DNA from: Acinetobacter sp. B51(2017)
GTDB taxonomy: Bacteria > Pseudomonadota > Gammaproteobacteria > Pseudomonadales > Moraxellaceae
Direction of reading: 5' to 3'
Assembly: GCF_003711395.1 (NCBI RefSeq)
Contig: NZ_PJRJ01000002.1
Coordinates: 62,001-126,000, forward strand
Length of the DNA: 64,000 nt
Shown here: one piece after another, positions 41,317 through 49,435 of the stretch
Numbering within the stretch: the stretch's first letter is position 1
Layout: each line of letters starts with the position of its first letter
Made by a program: the position numbers and the translations under genes
The notes under the pieces: model-generated
What the model saw: the letters and a program-made list of their open reading frames with translations, nothing else
What the model was told of the DNA's origin: nothing
Database searches by the model: none

Positions 41317-42144
41317 ATGGATTTTGATTTTAATTTAATCCTCGTTCCAGTCACCTTACTGTTTATTATAGTGTGGTTGCTCGACAAGTTTGTCTTTAAA
41401 CAGCGCGAGCTTAAAGGTCGAGGCAATGAAAATTTTATCATTACCTGGGCGTATGACTTCTGGCCAGTACTGGCTGTGGTGCTGGTACTGCGCTCATTCT
41501 TATATGAGCCATTTAATATTCCATCCGACTCTATGGTGCCAACCTTAGAAACGGGTGATTTTATTTTAGTCAATAAATTTGAATATGGCGTGCGCTTACC
41601 GATCATCAATCAAAAAATTATTGATACAGGCAGCCCTGAGCGTGGTGATGTAGCAGTCTTTCGTTATCCACCGCAACCAAGCATTAGCTATATCAAACGT
41701 ATTATTGGCTTACCAGGTGATCATATTGTTTATGATCATGGGCAACTGAGCATTAATGGTGAGCAGGTGGCAAAAGTGCCATTTGAATTTAGCCGTGAAA
41801 AAGATATTCAAGACACACCAAATTCGATTTATCATAAAGAAACTTTAGGCACGCATACTTTTAGCATGCGTGAACTTGAAGGTGTAAACGTGGCACGTCA
41901 AGCACCATTTATTAACTATGTTGAAAATGGTAAGTATCAGAGCATGCAAGGTTTATATTGGGAAGTCAAAGTACCTGAAGGTCATTACTTCGCGATGGGG
42001 GACAACCGCGATCAAAGTGCTGACAGTCGTTTTTGGGGCTTTGTACCAGAAGAAAATTTAACTGGTCGCGCATTTTATATTTGGATGCATAAAGAACCAG
42101 GCTTCAAGCTACCGTCATTTAGCCGTAACGGGAGTATTGATTAA
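41317..42144 (+). CDS. lepB: signal peptidase I
   Basis: Cleaves signal peptides of exported proteins at the outer face of the inner membrane. Two N-terminal membrane spans (residues about 4-24 and 48-66). The catalytic serine is in PSDSMVPTLETGD, the general-base lysine in YIKRIIGLPGD, and GDNRDQSADSRFWGF is the S26 box E. Length 275. ATG 41317 gives MDFDFNLILV; a TTG at 41311 has the better spacing to GGGAG, so the true start may be two codons earlier. It lies 25 bp after lepA. Confidence 0.94.
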   Translation: MDFDFNLILVPVTLLFIIVWLLDKFVFKQRELKGRGNENFIITWAYDFWPVLAVVLVLRSFLYEPFNIPSDSMVPTLETGDFILVNKFEYGVRLPIINQKIIDTGSPERGDVAVFRYPPQPSISYIKRIIGLPGDHIVYDHGQLSINGEQVAKVPFEFSREKDIQDTPNSIYHKETLGTHTFSMRELEGVNVARQAPFINYVENGKYQSMQGLYWEVKVPEGHYFAMGDNRDQSADSRFWGFVPEENLTGRAFYIWMHKEPGFKLPSFSRNGSID

Positions 42145-42161
42145 TACTTTAGGATAAAAAT

Positions 42162-42533
42162 ATGCGTCGCGCACAACAAGGCACCTCTTATATTGCAATT
42201 TTATTGGTCATCATTGCTTTTGCTTTTATTGTAAAAGTCTTGGTGGCGGTGTGGAGTCCATATTGGGATAACCACGTCATTAACTCACAAATTGAACAAG
42301 TCTTAGCGACGTCTAATTCACGTACTAGTCCTGCTCAATTTAAATCGCAGTTGGCACAACGTTTAGACATGAATAATGTTCGTGATGTGAAAACAGACGA
42401 TATTCTTCGTGTGATGAATGCTGATGGTTTAAAAGTAAAAACCAATTATGAAGTAAGAAAACCCTTCTTACTGAATGTTGATTTGGTATTAAAGTTCGAG
42501 AAAAGTTTTGATCAAAGGTCAGTCAAAAATTAA
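42162..42533 (+). CDS. DUF4845 membrane protein
   Basis: A 123-residue protein with a basic N-terminus and one membrane span (SYIAILLVIIAFAFIVKVLVAVW, pilin-like), then a soluble domain outside the membrane (VINSQIEQVLATSNSRTSPAQF, LVLKFEKSFD). It matches DUF4845, a family regularly found between lepB and rnc in gammaproteobacteria; the role is unknown. Its 3' end overlaps rnc by 26 bp if rnc starts at TTG 42508. Confidence 0.85.
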   Translation: MRRAQQGTSYIAILLVIIAFAFIVKVLVAVWSPYWDNHVINSQIEQVLATSNSRTSPAQFKSQLAQRLDMNNVRDVKTDDILRVMNADGLKVKTNYEVRKPFLLNVDLVLKFEKSFDQRSVKN

Positions 42534-43200
42534 TGATATGCGCTTCGCAAGTCGTATCGGTTATCAGTTTAAACAACCTGAATTGTTACAACTGGCGCTC
42601 ACGCACCGATCGGTCAGTCATAAATACAACTATGAGCGCCTAGAGTTTTTAGGCGATGCGTTGTTAGGGATGATTATTGCCAACTATTTGTATCATGCTT
42701 ATCCGACTGAAAATGAAGGCCGTTTAACCCGTATGCGTGCCACGCTCGTGCGCCAAGAAGCACTGGGTAAAATTGCCAATGATTTACAACTCAGCCAACA
42801 CTTAATTTTAAGTACGGGTGAGTTAAAATCAGGGGGTCATCACCGTGAATCGATTTTAGCCGACACCGTTGAGGCAATTATTGGTGCCATTTATATTGAT
42901 TGTAACGACCTCAATCTGCTACGCCCAATTGTGCTAAAATGGTACGAACCGTATTTAGATCACATTGAGCCAACTGATCAACTCAAAGATCCAAAATCAC
43001 GTTTACAAGAATATCTACAAGCCCGTAAAAAACCTCTCCCAGTATACGAAGTGGTAGATATTCAAGGCGATGCCCCAAACCAGCATTTTAAAGTGCAATG
43101 TCAGGTGCAGGGTTTAAGCCTCATGATGGGTGAGGGCGCAAGTCGTCGTTTTGCTGAGCAAGCAGTAGCGGCGGATATTTTAAAATTATTGGAGCAGTAA
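42508..43200 (+). CDS. rnc: ribonuclease III
   Basis: Cuts double-stranded RNA, including the rRNA precursor. The catalytic domain has the signature ERLEFLGDALLGMIIANYL and ADTVEAIIGAIYID, and the C-terminal dsRNA-binding domain has DPKSRLQEYLQARKKPLPVYEV. Length 230. The TTG start at 42508 is preferred because its N-terminal extension lines up with the family in Acinetobacter as I recall it; ATG 42538 would shorten it by ten residues. It overlaps DUF4845, suggesting coupled translation. Confidence 0.94.
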   Translation: MIKGQSKINDMRFASRIGYQFKQPELLQLALTHRSVSHKYNYERLEFLGDALLGMIIANYLYHAYPTENEGRLTRMRATLVRQEALGKIANDLQLSQHLILSTGELKSGGHHRESILADTVEAIIGAIYIDCNDLNLLRPIVLKWYEPYLDHIEPTDQLKDPKSRLQEYLQARKKPLPVYEVVDIQGDAPNQHFKVQCQVQGLSLMMGEGASRRFAEQAVAADILKLLEQ

Positions 43201-43206
43201 TCTGCC

Positions 43207-44235
43207 ATGACACATTCTTCCGATCACATTGATGCTGATCACGAGTCGCAAGACAGCTCGAACGACTTAATTAGTCAATTTTTTAGCGAGCAAGGTACCG
43301 ACATTCCTTCTGACTATCGCAGTGGTTTTGTTGCTATTGTGGGTCGTCCAAACGTAGGTAAATCTACGCTGATGAACCATATTTTGGGTCAAAAACTGTC
43401 GATTACTTCACGTAAACCACAAACCACACGTCATAAGATTGTGGGGATTGATTCACGCGAAAAATCGCAAGCCGTATTTGTGGATACCCCAGGGATGCAC
43501 AAAAAAGAAGTGCGTGCCATCAATAAAATGATGAACCGTGCTGCGCACTCTGCGCTACGTGACGTGAACTTAGTGTTATTTGTCTTAGATGCAGATAAGT
43601 GGACTCAAAACGATGAATTGGTTTTGGAAAAACTTAAAAATGCAGATATGCCTGTGATTTTAGTGATCAATAAAATTGATACACTAGAAAACAAAAACCA
43701 TGCTTTGCCACTGATTCAAGAACGCGCAAAATTGATGAATTTTGCGGAAATCGTGCCTGTGTCGGTATTACGTGGTGCCAATCTTGATCATTTACGTGAC
43801 ACGATTGCCAACTATTTACCGTTCCAACCGCCTTTATATTCACTTGATCAATTAACCGATCGTTCAGAGCGTTTCTTAGCGTCTGAAATCATTCGTGAAA
43901 AGATCATGCGTCAATTGGGTGAAGAACTGCCATACGATTTAACCGTACAGATCGAATCATTTAAAACCGAAGAAGCCACTTTAAATGAAAAAACTGGTCG
44001 TATGAAAGCACCATGTACTTATATTGATGCGACCATCTTTGTTGACCGTCCAGGGCAAAAAGCCATTGTGATTGGTGAAAAAGGTTCGAAGCTGAAAAAG
44101 ATTGGTATGGATGCGCGTGTCGACATGGAAAAAATGTTCGAACAAAAAATCATGCTTACGCTTTGGGTAAAAGTCAAAGGCGGTTGGTCAGATGACGAGC
44201 GTGCTTTAAAGAGCTTGGGCTATAGCGATATCTAA
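43207..44235 (+). CDS. era: GTPase Era
   Basis: An essential GTPase for 16S rRNA maturation. G1 GRPNVGKSTLMNH, G2 region KPQTTRHKI, G3 DTPGMHKKE, G4 NKID, and the C-terminal KH domain with GQKAIVIGEKGSKLKKIG. Length 342 is longer than usual (about 300) because of an acidic N-terminal extension of about 30-38 residues (rich in D, E and S) before the conserved SGFVAIVG. It lies 6 bp after rnc. Confidence 0.96.
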   Translation: MTHSSDHIDADHESQDSSNDLISQFFSEQGTDIPSDYRSGFVAIVGRPNVGKSTLMNHILGQKLSITSRKPQTTRHKIVGIDSREKSQAVFVDTPGMHKKEVRAINKMMNRAAHSALRDVNLVLFVLDADKWTQNDELVLEKLKNADMPVILVINKIDTLENKNHALPLIQERAKLMNFAEIVPVSVLRGANLDHLRDTIANYLPFQPPLYSLDQLTDRSERFLASEIIREKIMRQLGEELPYDLTVQIESFKTEEATLNEKTGRMKAPCTYIDATIFVDRPGQKAIVIGEKGSKLKKIGMDARVDMEKMFEQKIMLTLWVKVKGGWSDDERALKSLGYSDI

Positions 44236-44255
44236 ATCTTAAACGAGGCAGAGTG

Positions 44256-44453
44256 ATGTTACGAATAATTGCAATTGTATTGTCTGTGGGATTATTACAA
44301 GGCTGTATTCATAAAGTGGTCACTGTGCCCGTGAAAGTAGCGTATAAAACCACCAAGGGCGTTGTCAAAGGCACAGCGGCCGTGGTGGGTGCTGTTATCC
44401 CAGATGGGGATGATGACGATGAAGATAATAAAAAAAATAAGCAGCGGGATTAA
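44256..44453 (+). CDS. small predicted lipoprotein
   Basis: A 65-residue protein with a lipoprotein signal (IIAIVLSVGLLQGC, lipid on Cys-17), a short basic, valine/threonine-rich middle and an acidic C-terminus (DGDDDDEDN followed by KKNKQ). ATG 44256 is one codon inside a GTG start; GAGGCAGAG is the ribosome-binding region. It sits between era and recO with gaps of 20 and 6 bp, so it is in the same transcript. Function unknown. I believe relatives occur at this place in other Acinetobacter, but cannot check. Confidence 0.8.
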   Translation: MLRIIAIVLSVGLLQGCIHKVVTVPVKVAYKTTKGVVKGTAAVVGAVIPDGDDDDEDNKKNKQRD

Positions 44454-44459
44454 GCATTT

Positions 44460-45170
44460 ATGCGCAATCAGCCTCTGCATGGTTATTTAATTCATCACCG
44501 TAAATACCGTGAACGCAGTCATATTGTGCATTTATTTACCCAAGAATACGGACGTATCGATGGGGTATTACGACACACTCCGCCACCGCAATATCAACCC
44601 ATTGCTCTACATGCCTCAGGTAAGTCTGAACTTAAAAATTTCTCTCAAATTGAAATGATGCAGCAGCCGATTTTCTTCTTTGGTGATGCCTTTTTTGCAG
44701 GATTTTATCTAAACGAATTAATTTTAAGACTCTGTCCACTAGAAGAAGTGATGCCGAGCACCTTTTTGCAGTATGGTTTAACTCTAAATGCCTTGCAAAA
44801 TTTGCCTGATCAAAGCGATACTCAACATTATTTAAAACAAATTTTACGTCAATTTGAGCATATCTTATTAGAAGAATTGGGCTATGCCATTGATTTTAGT
44901 GTGGATAGCAATGGTCAAGCACTTATTGCTACGCAGCATTATATATTTCAGCTCAATGACGGCTTTTTAGCCACACATTCGGTGCAAAATAGTTTTTTAG
45001 GACAAGACTTGTTGCAGCTAACCCAATATGAAAAAGGTAGGGATTTTAGTGCACAGCAGTTACAATTGGTGTCGAAATTATATCGGCAAATCTTGAGTGC
45101 CTTACTTGGTGACCGACCGCTAAAGAGTCGCCAACTATGGATTCAAAATACGCAAACGCAGAATAAATAG
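44460..45170 (+). CDS. recO: DNA repair protein RecO
   Basis: Anneals single strands and loads RecA on SSB-covered DNA with RecR (RecFOR path). N-terminal OB fold (HGYLIHHRKYRERSHIVHLFTQEYGRIDGVLR), then a helical domain (FYLNELILRLCPLEEV) and LLEELGYAIDF. Length 236. The zinc-binding cysteines of some RecO proteins are not visible, as in other gammaproteobacterial forms. It lies 6 bp after the lipoprotein gene and 9 bp before pdxJ. Confidence 0.92.
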   Translation: MRNQPLHGYLIHHRKYRERSHIVHLFTQEYGRIDGVLRHTPPPQYQPIALHASGKSELKNFSQIEMMQQPIFFFGDAFFAGFYLNELILRLCPLEEVMPSTFLQYGLTLNALQNLPDQSDTQHYLKQILRQFEHILLEELGYAIDFSVDSNGQALIATQHYIFQLNDGFLATHSVQNSFLGQDLLQLTQYEKGRDFSAQQLQLVSKLYRQILSALLGDRPLKSRQLWIQNTQTQNK

Positions 45171-45179
45171 GAACAGATT

Positions 45180-45905
45180 ATGGCTGCATTATTGGGTGTT
45201 AACATTGACCATGTCGCAACATTACGCCAAGCGCGTGGCACGACTTATCCAGATCCAGTCAATGCTGCATTGATGTGTGAGCAAGCAGGCGCTGAAGGCA
45301 TTACCTTGCATTTACGCGAAGATCGTCGTCATATTCAAGATGATGATGTACGTCGTATGCGCCCGTTACTTAAAACCCATATGAACCTTGAAATGGCGGT
45401 TACCGATGAAATGGTAGCATTTGCCAAACAAATCTTGCCACAGCATGTGTGCTTTGTGCCAGAAAAGCGTCAAGAAGTGACCACAGAAGGTGGTTTAGAC
45501 GTGGTTGGTCATTTTGACGACGTAAAAAAAGCCACGCAAGAATTGGTGGCTTTGGGCTGTGATGTGTCATTATTTATTGATGCAGATTTCGCGCAAATTG
45601 ATGCTGCTGTGGCGTGTGGTGCACAAACCATTGAAATCCATACAGGTGCTTATGCTGATGCAGAGAGTGCTGAGGCACAGCAAGCTGAGCTTGAGCGCAT
45701 TATCAAAGGTGCAGAATACGCTGCAGCCAAAGGTTTGGTAGTGAATGCAGGTCATGGTTTAAACTTAGATAACGTGACCCCAATTGCAGCCATTCCACAA
45801 ATCCACGAATTAAACATTGGTCATTCTATTATTGCGGATGCAGTGTTTATAGGGTTGGCGCAAGCTGTACAGCAAATGAAAGCTGCGATTAAAGCAGCAC
45901 GTTAA
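45180..45905 (+). CDS. pdxJ: pyridoxine 5'-phosphate synthase
   Basis: Condenses DXP with aminoacetone phosphate to make pyridoxine 5'-phosphate. It is a TIM barrel with [52 protein letters not shown] and AGHGLNLDN, all conserved. Length 241. The order recO-pdxJ is common in gammaproteobacteria. Confidence 0.96.
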   Translation: MAALLGVNIDHVATLRQARGTTYPDPVNAALMCEQAGAEGITLHLREDRRHIQDDDVRRMRPLLKTHMNLEMAVTDEMVAFAKQILPQHVCFVPEKRQEVTTEGGLDVVGHFDDVKKATQELVALGCDVSLFIDADFAQIDAAVACGAQTIEIHTGAYADAESAEAQQAELERIIKGAEYAAAKGLVVNAGHGLNLDNVTPIAAIPQIHELNIGHSIIADAVFIGLAQAVQQMKAAIKAAR

Positions 45906-45913
45906 GAGTTGTT

Positions 45914-46567
45914 ATGTCAAACATTGATTATGATGATCTGATGAAGCCAGTCATTGGCTTCTTAGGTTGTGAAACCCCGAAAGCTTGGCTTGATGAAGCA
46001 GTGAATCATCTTGATATTTTAATGCAAGATCATGCCAACTGTGAGAAAAAAGCGGCGAGTACCGCCATGAACCTCATGTTCCGCTATAACTTCTTCTCGG
46101 ACTTACAGGTGCGTTTAGCACAATTAGTCCGTGAAGAAATGTTGCACTATGAGCAAGTATTGGAACTGATGAAAAAGCGCGGTCAGGCCTGGATTTCTTT
46201 AAGCGCAGGACGTTATGCCGGTGGTTTACGTAAAGAAGTACGTACTTACGAGCCAGAAGCCTTAATTGATATTTTGGTGATTGGTGCTTTTGTAGAAGCG
46301 CGTTCATGTGAGCGTTTTTATGCGTTGGCACCGTGCGTAGATGAAGAGTTAGGACGTTACTACCGTTACTTACTGAAATCTGAATCACGTCATTACGAAG
46401 ATTATTTGACCCTTGCAGTGGATGTGGCGAAAAACTACCAGCTGAAAAATCCGCAAGAAACCATTCAAGACCGCATTGAGCATATTCGTGAAGTAGAAAA
46501 AAATCTGATTTTAAGTCCGGATGATACCTTCCGTTTCCATAGTGGTGTACCAGTACAAGCAGCTTAA
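45914..46567 (+). CDS. miaE: tRNA-(ms2io6A37) hydroxylase
   Basis: A di-iron monooxygenase that hydroxylates the isopentenyl group of ms2i6A at position 37 of tRNAs. Iron ligands are seen in DHANCEKKAASTAM, REEMLHYEQV, EARSCERF and SESRHYEDY, a ferritin-like four-helix pattern with E-x2-H pairs. Length 217. It lies 8 bp after pdxJ and is the last gene of the run, ended by a terminator. Confidence 0.94.
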   Translation: MSNIDYDDLMKPVIGFLGCETPKAWLDEAVNHLDILMQDHANCEKKAASTAMNLMFRYNFFSDLQVRLAQLVREEMLHYEQVLELMKKRGQAWISLSAGRYAGGLRKEVRTYEPEALIDILVIGAFVEARSCERFYALAPCVDEELGRYYRYLLKSESRHYEDYLTLAVDVAKNYQLKNPQETIQDRIEHIREVEKNLILSPDDTFRFHSGVPVQAA

Positions 46568-46571
46568 ATAC

Positions 46572-46597
46572 AATCCCTCCTCGTGAGGGATTTTTTA
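46572..46597 (+). terminator. rho-independent terminator after miaE
   Basis: An AATCCCTC / GAGGGATT stem with loop CTCGT is followed by TTTTTT. Confidence 0.88.
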
Positions 46598-46609
46598 ATG
46601 CATAGATTT

Positions 46610-46628
46610 GAGAATAATAATTATTTGC
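46610..46628 (+). promoter_or_regulatory. candidate Fur box before the DUF4198 gene
   Basis: GAGAATAATAATTATTTGC matches 14 of 19 positions of the Fur box and overlaps a possible -35 (TTGCAA). It ends 56 bp before the ATG at 46685. Confidence 0.58.
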
Positions 46629-46684
46629 AAAATTAAAGCCAGCCACGTAGCATAATGTGCACATGATATTTTAGTTTAAACTTT

Positions 46685-47512
46685 ATGAAAATTTTCACAC
46701 GTTCTCTAGTTGTGATGGCGACACTAGCCGCTACTTATAGCCATGCACATTATCCTTTTGTTGCACCTTTAAGCTATCAAACTTTTAATAATCACACGGC
46801 AGTCATTGCAGGTTTCTATGACAACCCATTTGCCTCAGAAGTTGCTATTAAAAACTTTAAATTTCATTACCATAATCCTGAAGGCAAAAAAGTTTATTTA
46901 CAAGATGATGCCTTTAGCCAAACCCAAACCGTGAGCAGTTTTAGCCTAGAAAATAAAATCGATGGCACTTACCGTATTCGCGGTGAAAAGCAAGGTTTGA
47001 CCAGTCGTTTTGCTTTGGATGGCAAAACATGGAAGCCACTCATTGCAGCTAAGTTTGATCCTGCCAAAGCCAATGATAAAGTGTTTTATGCAGAAAATTT
47101 AAAGAAAAATAGTCAAGTCAAAACTGTTCAAAGCTTAGAAATCATTGAAACTTTTGTATCACGTCGAGCAACGTCTAACCATGTGATTCATCATCTTCAT
47201 GACGGTTTTGATGTGCAATTTATCAGTCATCCAAATGCGCTTAAAGCGGGCCAAGCGGTGCAATTTAATGTCTTAGATAATAAAAAAGGCGTGGCCAATG
47301 TTGGAGCGCATATTTTGGCGCAAACCACAGATTTTAGCCGTGAGCAAAAAGTGCTCAAAACCGTGAAATCTAATACCAAAGGTGAGCTACATTTTAATCT
47401 AGAGCAAGCAGGGCAATATTTACTCACCATTGATTATCAACAACCTTTGACTCAAAAAGGTAATCAGCTTAAGCGTTATAAATATACGTTGGCATTTAAT
47501 GTGACTGACTAA
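46685..47512 (+). CDS. DUF4198-type periplasmic metal-associated protein
   Basis: A 275-residue exported protein. Residues 1-21 are a signal peptide ending TYSHA before HYPFV, so the mature N-terminus begins with histidine, a feature seen in metal-binding secreted proteins. Other histidine groups are FHYHNPEG and HVIHHLHDG. The beta-rich body resembles DUF4198, a family near metal and TonB transport genes, with the C-terminal GQYLLTIDYQQP repeat-like strand region. A good Fur-box-like site precedes it. The metal and the role are unknown. Confidence 0.75.
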   Translation: MKIFTRSLVVMATLAATYSHAHYPFVAPLSYQTFNNHTAVIAGFYDNPFASEVAIKNFKFHYHNPEGKKVYLQDDAFSQTQTVSSFSLENKIDGTYRIRGEKQGLTSRFALDGKTWKPLIAAKFDPAKANDKVFYAENLKKNSQVKTVQSLEIIETFVSRRATSNHVIHHLHDGFDVQFISHPNALKAGQAVQFNVLDNKKGVANVGAHILAQTTDFSREQKVLKTVKSNTKGELHFNLEQAGQYLLTIDYQQPLTQKGNQLKRYKYTLAFNVTD

Positions 47513-47518
47513 CATCTC

Positions 47519-47542
47519 AACCTGCTGCGGCAGGTTTTTTTA
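47519..47542 (+). terminator. rho-independent terminator after the DUF4198 gene
   Basis: AACCTGC pairs with GCAGGTT, loop TGCG, and a run of seven T follows. Confidence 0.88.
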
Positions 47543-47577
47543 TGCTTTGGAGATAAGAATAGGCATATCTTCTTTGG

Positions 47578-47796
47578 TTGACCAAGATATTAGTCCTCAC
47601 AGCTTTGGCAATAACGATGCTGTTATGACTAAATTATTGTTCAATGCATTGGGGCAATTATACTGAGGGTCGTATTGGCAGTATGTGTCAATATAATCAA
47701 CAGCAGCAACGGCGTATTGCGGTTGAACACTATAAAATTGAGCAAGCTGAAAAAGTCGTATTGTCTTTACGCCAAGCAGATTGCTTAAAAGATTAG
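47578..47796 (+). pseudogene. decayed gene for a small secreted protein
   Basis: Reading from TTG 47578, one frame encodes a signal-peptide-like start (TKILVLTALAITMLL), then a TGA at 47626-47628, and then continues in the same frame for 55 codons with protein-like content (HWGNYTEGRIGSMCQYNQQQ, then VVLSLRQADCLKD) to TAG at 47794. A small two-cysteine secreted protein with one nonsense mutation, or with a deletion after the signal peptide, would explain this. If the first part is chance, an intact 50-residue frame from ATG 47644 remains. Function unknown. Confidence 0.45.
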
Positions 47797-47802
47797 GCAT
47801 AA

Positions 47803-47835
47803 AAAAAGCCCAAGTCTTAAATGCTTGGGCTTTTT
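47803..47835. terminator. bidirectional terminator between the pseudogene and tRNA-Asn
   Basis: A perfect 12-bp stem (AAAAAGCCCAAG / CTTGGGCTTTTT) with a 9-nt loop. It serves tRNA-Asn on the minus strand. Confidence 0.88.
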
Positions 47836-47841
47836 GGTATT

Positions 47842-47917
47842 TGGCTCTCCAACCTGGGCTCGAACCAGGGACCTGCGGATTAACAGTCCGTCGCTCTACC
47901 GACTGAGCTATTGGAGA
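47842..47917 (-). tRNA. tRNA-Asn (GTT)
   Basis: On the minus strand the acceptor arms TCTCCAA and TTGGAGA pair, the D arm AGCTCAGTCGGTAGAGC and T arm GGTTCGAGCCC-type loop are normal, and the anticodon loop CTGTTAA holds GTT. The 3' CCA is encoded. Length 76. Confidence 0.97.
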
Positions 47918-48079
47918 ATCTGAATGCGATTATAGAGAGATTTTTAAAGTGGTCAAGATAAATCTAAGAAAAATCATGTAAATGTCTAGTATTTAAACAA
48001 TATTGAAAAATATCATATTTTTCGGGTATGACTACTTGTCAAAAGTGAAGCTGCTTGTTAGTCTAAAAACAACAACAGC

Positions 48080-48098
48080 GTTTAGGTTTAACCTAAAC
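48080..48098. promoter_or_regulatory. perfect 9-1-9 palindrome, operator-like
   Basis: GTTTAGGTT-T-AACCTAAAC is a perfect palindrome around one central base, ending 55 bp before the ATG of the gene at 48154. It looks like a binding site for a dimeric regulator; no regulator gene is adjacent. Confidence 0.5.
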
Positions 48099-48153
48099 AG
48101 TGTGGATTTAAACCAACTTGCCAGCACTAAAATGGCTAAATCGGAGACAGCGC

Positions 48154-48570
48154 ATGCAGACGCTTACCATTTCAGAAATTTTCTCTCAATTTGCTTTTTA
48201 TCAAGCTGAATATCTCAATATTTTAAATACGCCAGCGCAATATGCCACGCCTGTGCAACAGGCCAGTCTTGACCTATGGCCATTTAATCGTGCTGAATTG
48301 TGTTTAGGTGAGTTGTTACAGTTGTGGTTGGGTAATAAGTGGGTGATTCAGCCTGCTGCACAAATTTTTGATGCCGATCCCGTATTAAAACGCCATTTGC
48401 CCCAGCAGCAAGATTTATATGTATACGATATTCATGGCAATATTTTAACCGGAAAGTATGAAGCTTGGGCGTGGTCAGTCAGCCAAAATCAAGCCGTTAA
48501 AGTAGAAGTCGAAAGCGCAGTTCAGTATTACAGTATTTATAAGAGTTTAAGCGCACCGCAAGCTGCGTGA
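48154..48570 (+). CDS. protein of unknown function, 138 residues
   Basis: Not recognised. A soluble protein with no signal peptide; aromatic-rich N-terminal helix (ISEIFSQFAFYQAEYLNIL), LWPFNRAELCLGELLQLWLG in the middle and a hydrophobic C-terminal half (DLYVYDIHGNILTGKYEAWAW). GGAGA precedes ATG 48154. It is 79 bp upstream of an alpha/beta hydrolase in the same direction and may share its transcript. A perfect palindrome lies upstream. Confidence 0.65.
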   Translation: MQTLTISEIFSQFAFYQAEYLNILNTPAQYATPVQQASLDLWPFNRAELCLGELLQLWLGNKWVIQPAAQIFDADPVLKRHLPQQQDLYVYDIHGNILTGKYEAWAWSVSQNQAVKVEVESAVQYYSIYKSLSAPQAA

Positions 48571-48649
48571 CGCATGGTTTCTGCACGCTTTACAAGCCAG
48601 CATGGCTCCATTATGGTATTTGCTCAAGAATAACAAGAGCCAAGCAACG

Positions 48650-49435
48650 ATGACCCCCATCAGTCATGAACAATATATTCAAACCCAACAGGGTCAACTG
48701 TACAGTAAATGTTGGCAAGTTGAAGGCAGCTTAAAAGCTCCAATTATTTTAATCCATGATTCATTAGGCTGTGTGGCACTTTGGCGGGATTTTCCAGCCC
48801 AACTGGCGCAAGTGACCCAGCGTAGCGTAATTGCTTATGATCGTTTGGGTTTTGGTCAATCGAGCGTGCATCCCAAGTCCTTAGCATTAGACTTTGTGGT
48901 GACGGAAGCAACACATGCCTTTCAAGCAGTGTTACAGGCCTTTGATATAGATGAGTTTGTGGTATTTGGACATAGTGTAGGTGGTGGCATGGCAGTCGCC
49001 TGTGCGGCAACTTATCCACAGCAATGTGTCGCGTTAATTACCGAAGCTGCCCAAGCTTTTAATGAAGATAAAACCAAACACGCTATTCAAGTTGCGGCAG
49101 AGTCGTTTAAAGATCCGCAACAGTTGGCACGTTTAGCGAAATATCATGCTGATAAAGCCCAATGGGTATTAGATGCATGGGTCAATACATGGTTAAGTGC
49201 AGGCTTTAGTGCTTGGCATTTAGATGAGCAAGCGCAAAAGGTTCAAGCACCTAGCTTAATTTTACATGGTGAGTATGATGAATATGGTTCGCTTGCACAT
49301 CCTGAATGTTTTGCTGCTCATATCGGCACATTCGCCACGGTGAAAATCCTTGAGGGTTGTCATCATGTACCACATAAAGAACAACCCGATTATGTGTTAA
49401 AGACGATTCAGGATTTTTTAGCCAATGTGACTTAA
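48650..49435 (+). CDS. alpha/beta hydrolase
   Basis: A 261-residue alpha/beta hydrolase. LIHDSLGCVALWRDFP is the oxyanion-hole region (with aspartate where HG is usual), VIAYDRLGFGQSS the strand beta-4 region, VVFGHSVGGGMA the nucleophile elbow, LHGEYDEYGS the acid and EGCHHVPHKEQP the histidine. No signal peptide. ATG 48650 is chosen; the earlier frame begins within non-coding sequence. Substrate unknown. Its end overlaps the end of the converging PaaI gene by 4 bp. Confidence 0.82.
   Translation: MTPISHEQYIQTQQGQLYSKCWQVEGSLKAPIILIHDSLGCVALWRDFPAQLAQVTQRSVIAYDRLGFGQSSVHPKSLALDFVVTEATHAFQAVLQAFDIDEFVVFGHSVGGGMAVACAATYPQQCVALITEAAQAFNEDKTKHAIQVAAESFKDPQQLARLAKYHADKAQWVLDAWVNTWLSAGFSAWHLDEQAQKVQAPSLILHGEYDEYGSLAHPECFAAHIGTFATVKILEGCHHVPHKEQPDYVLKTIQDFLANVT

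Noticed and set aside
48003..48209. Open frame upstream of the gene at 48154
   Set aside because: Starts at TTG without a Shine-Dalgarno, overlaps the better-supported gene and the palindrome, and has no protein-like pattern.
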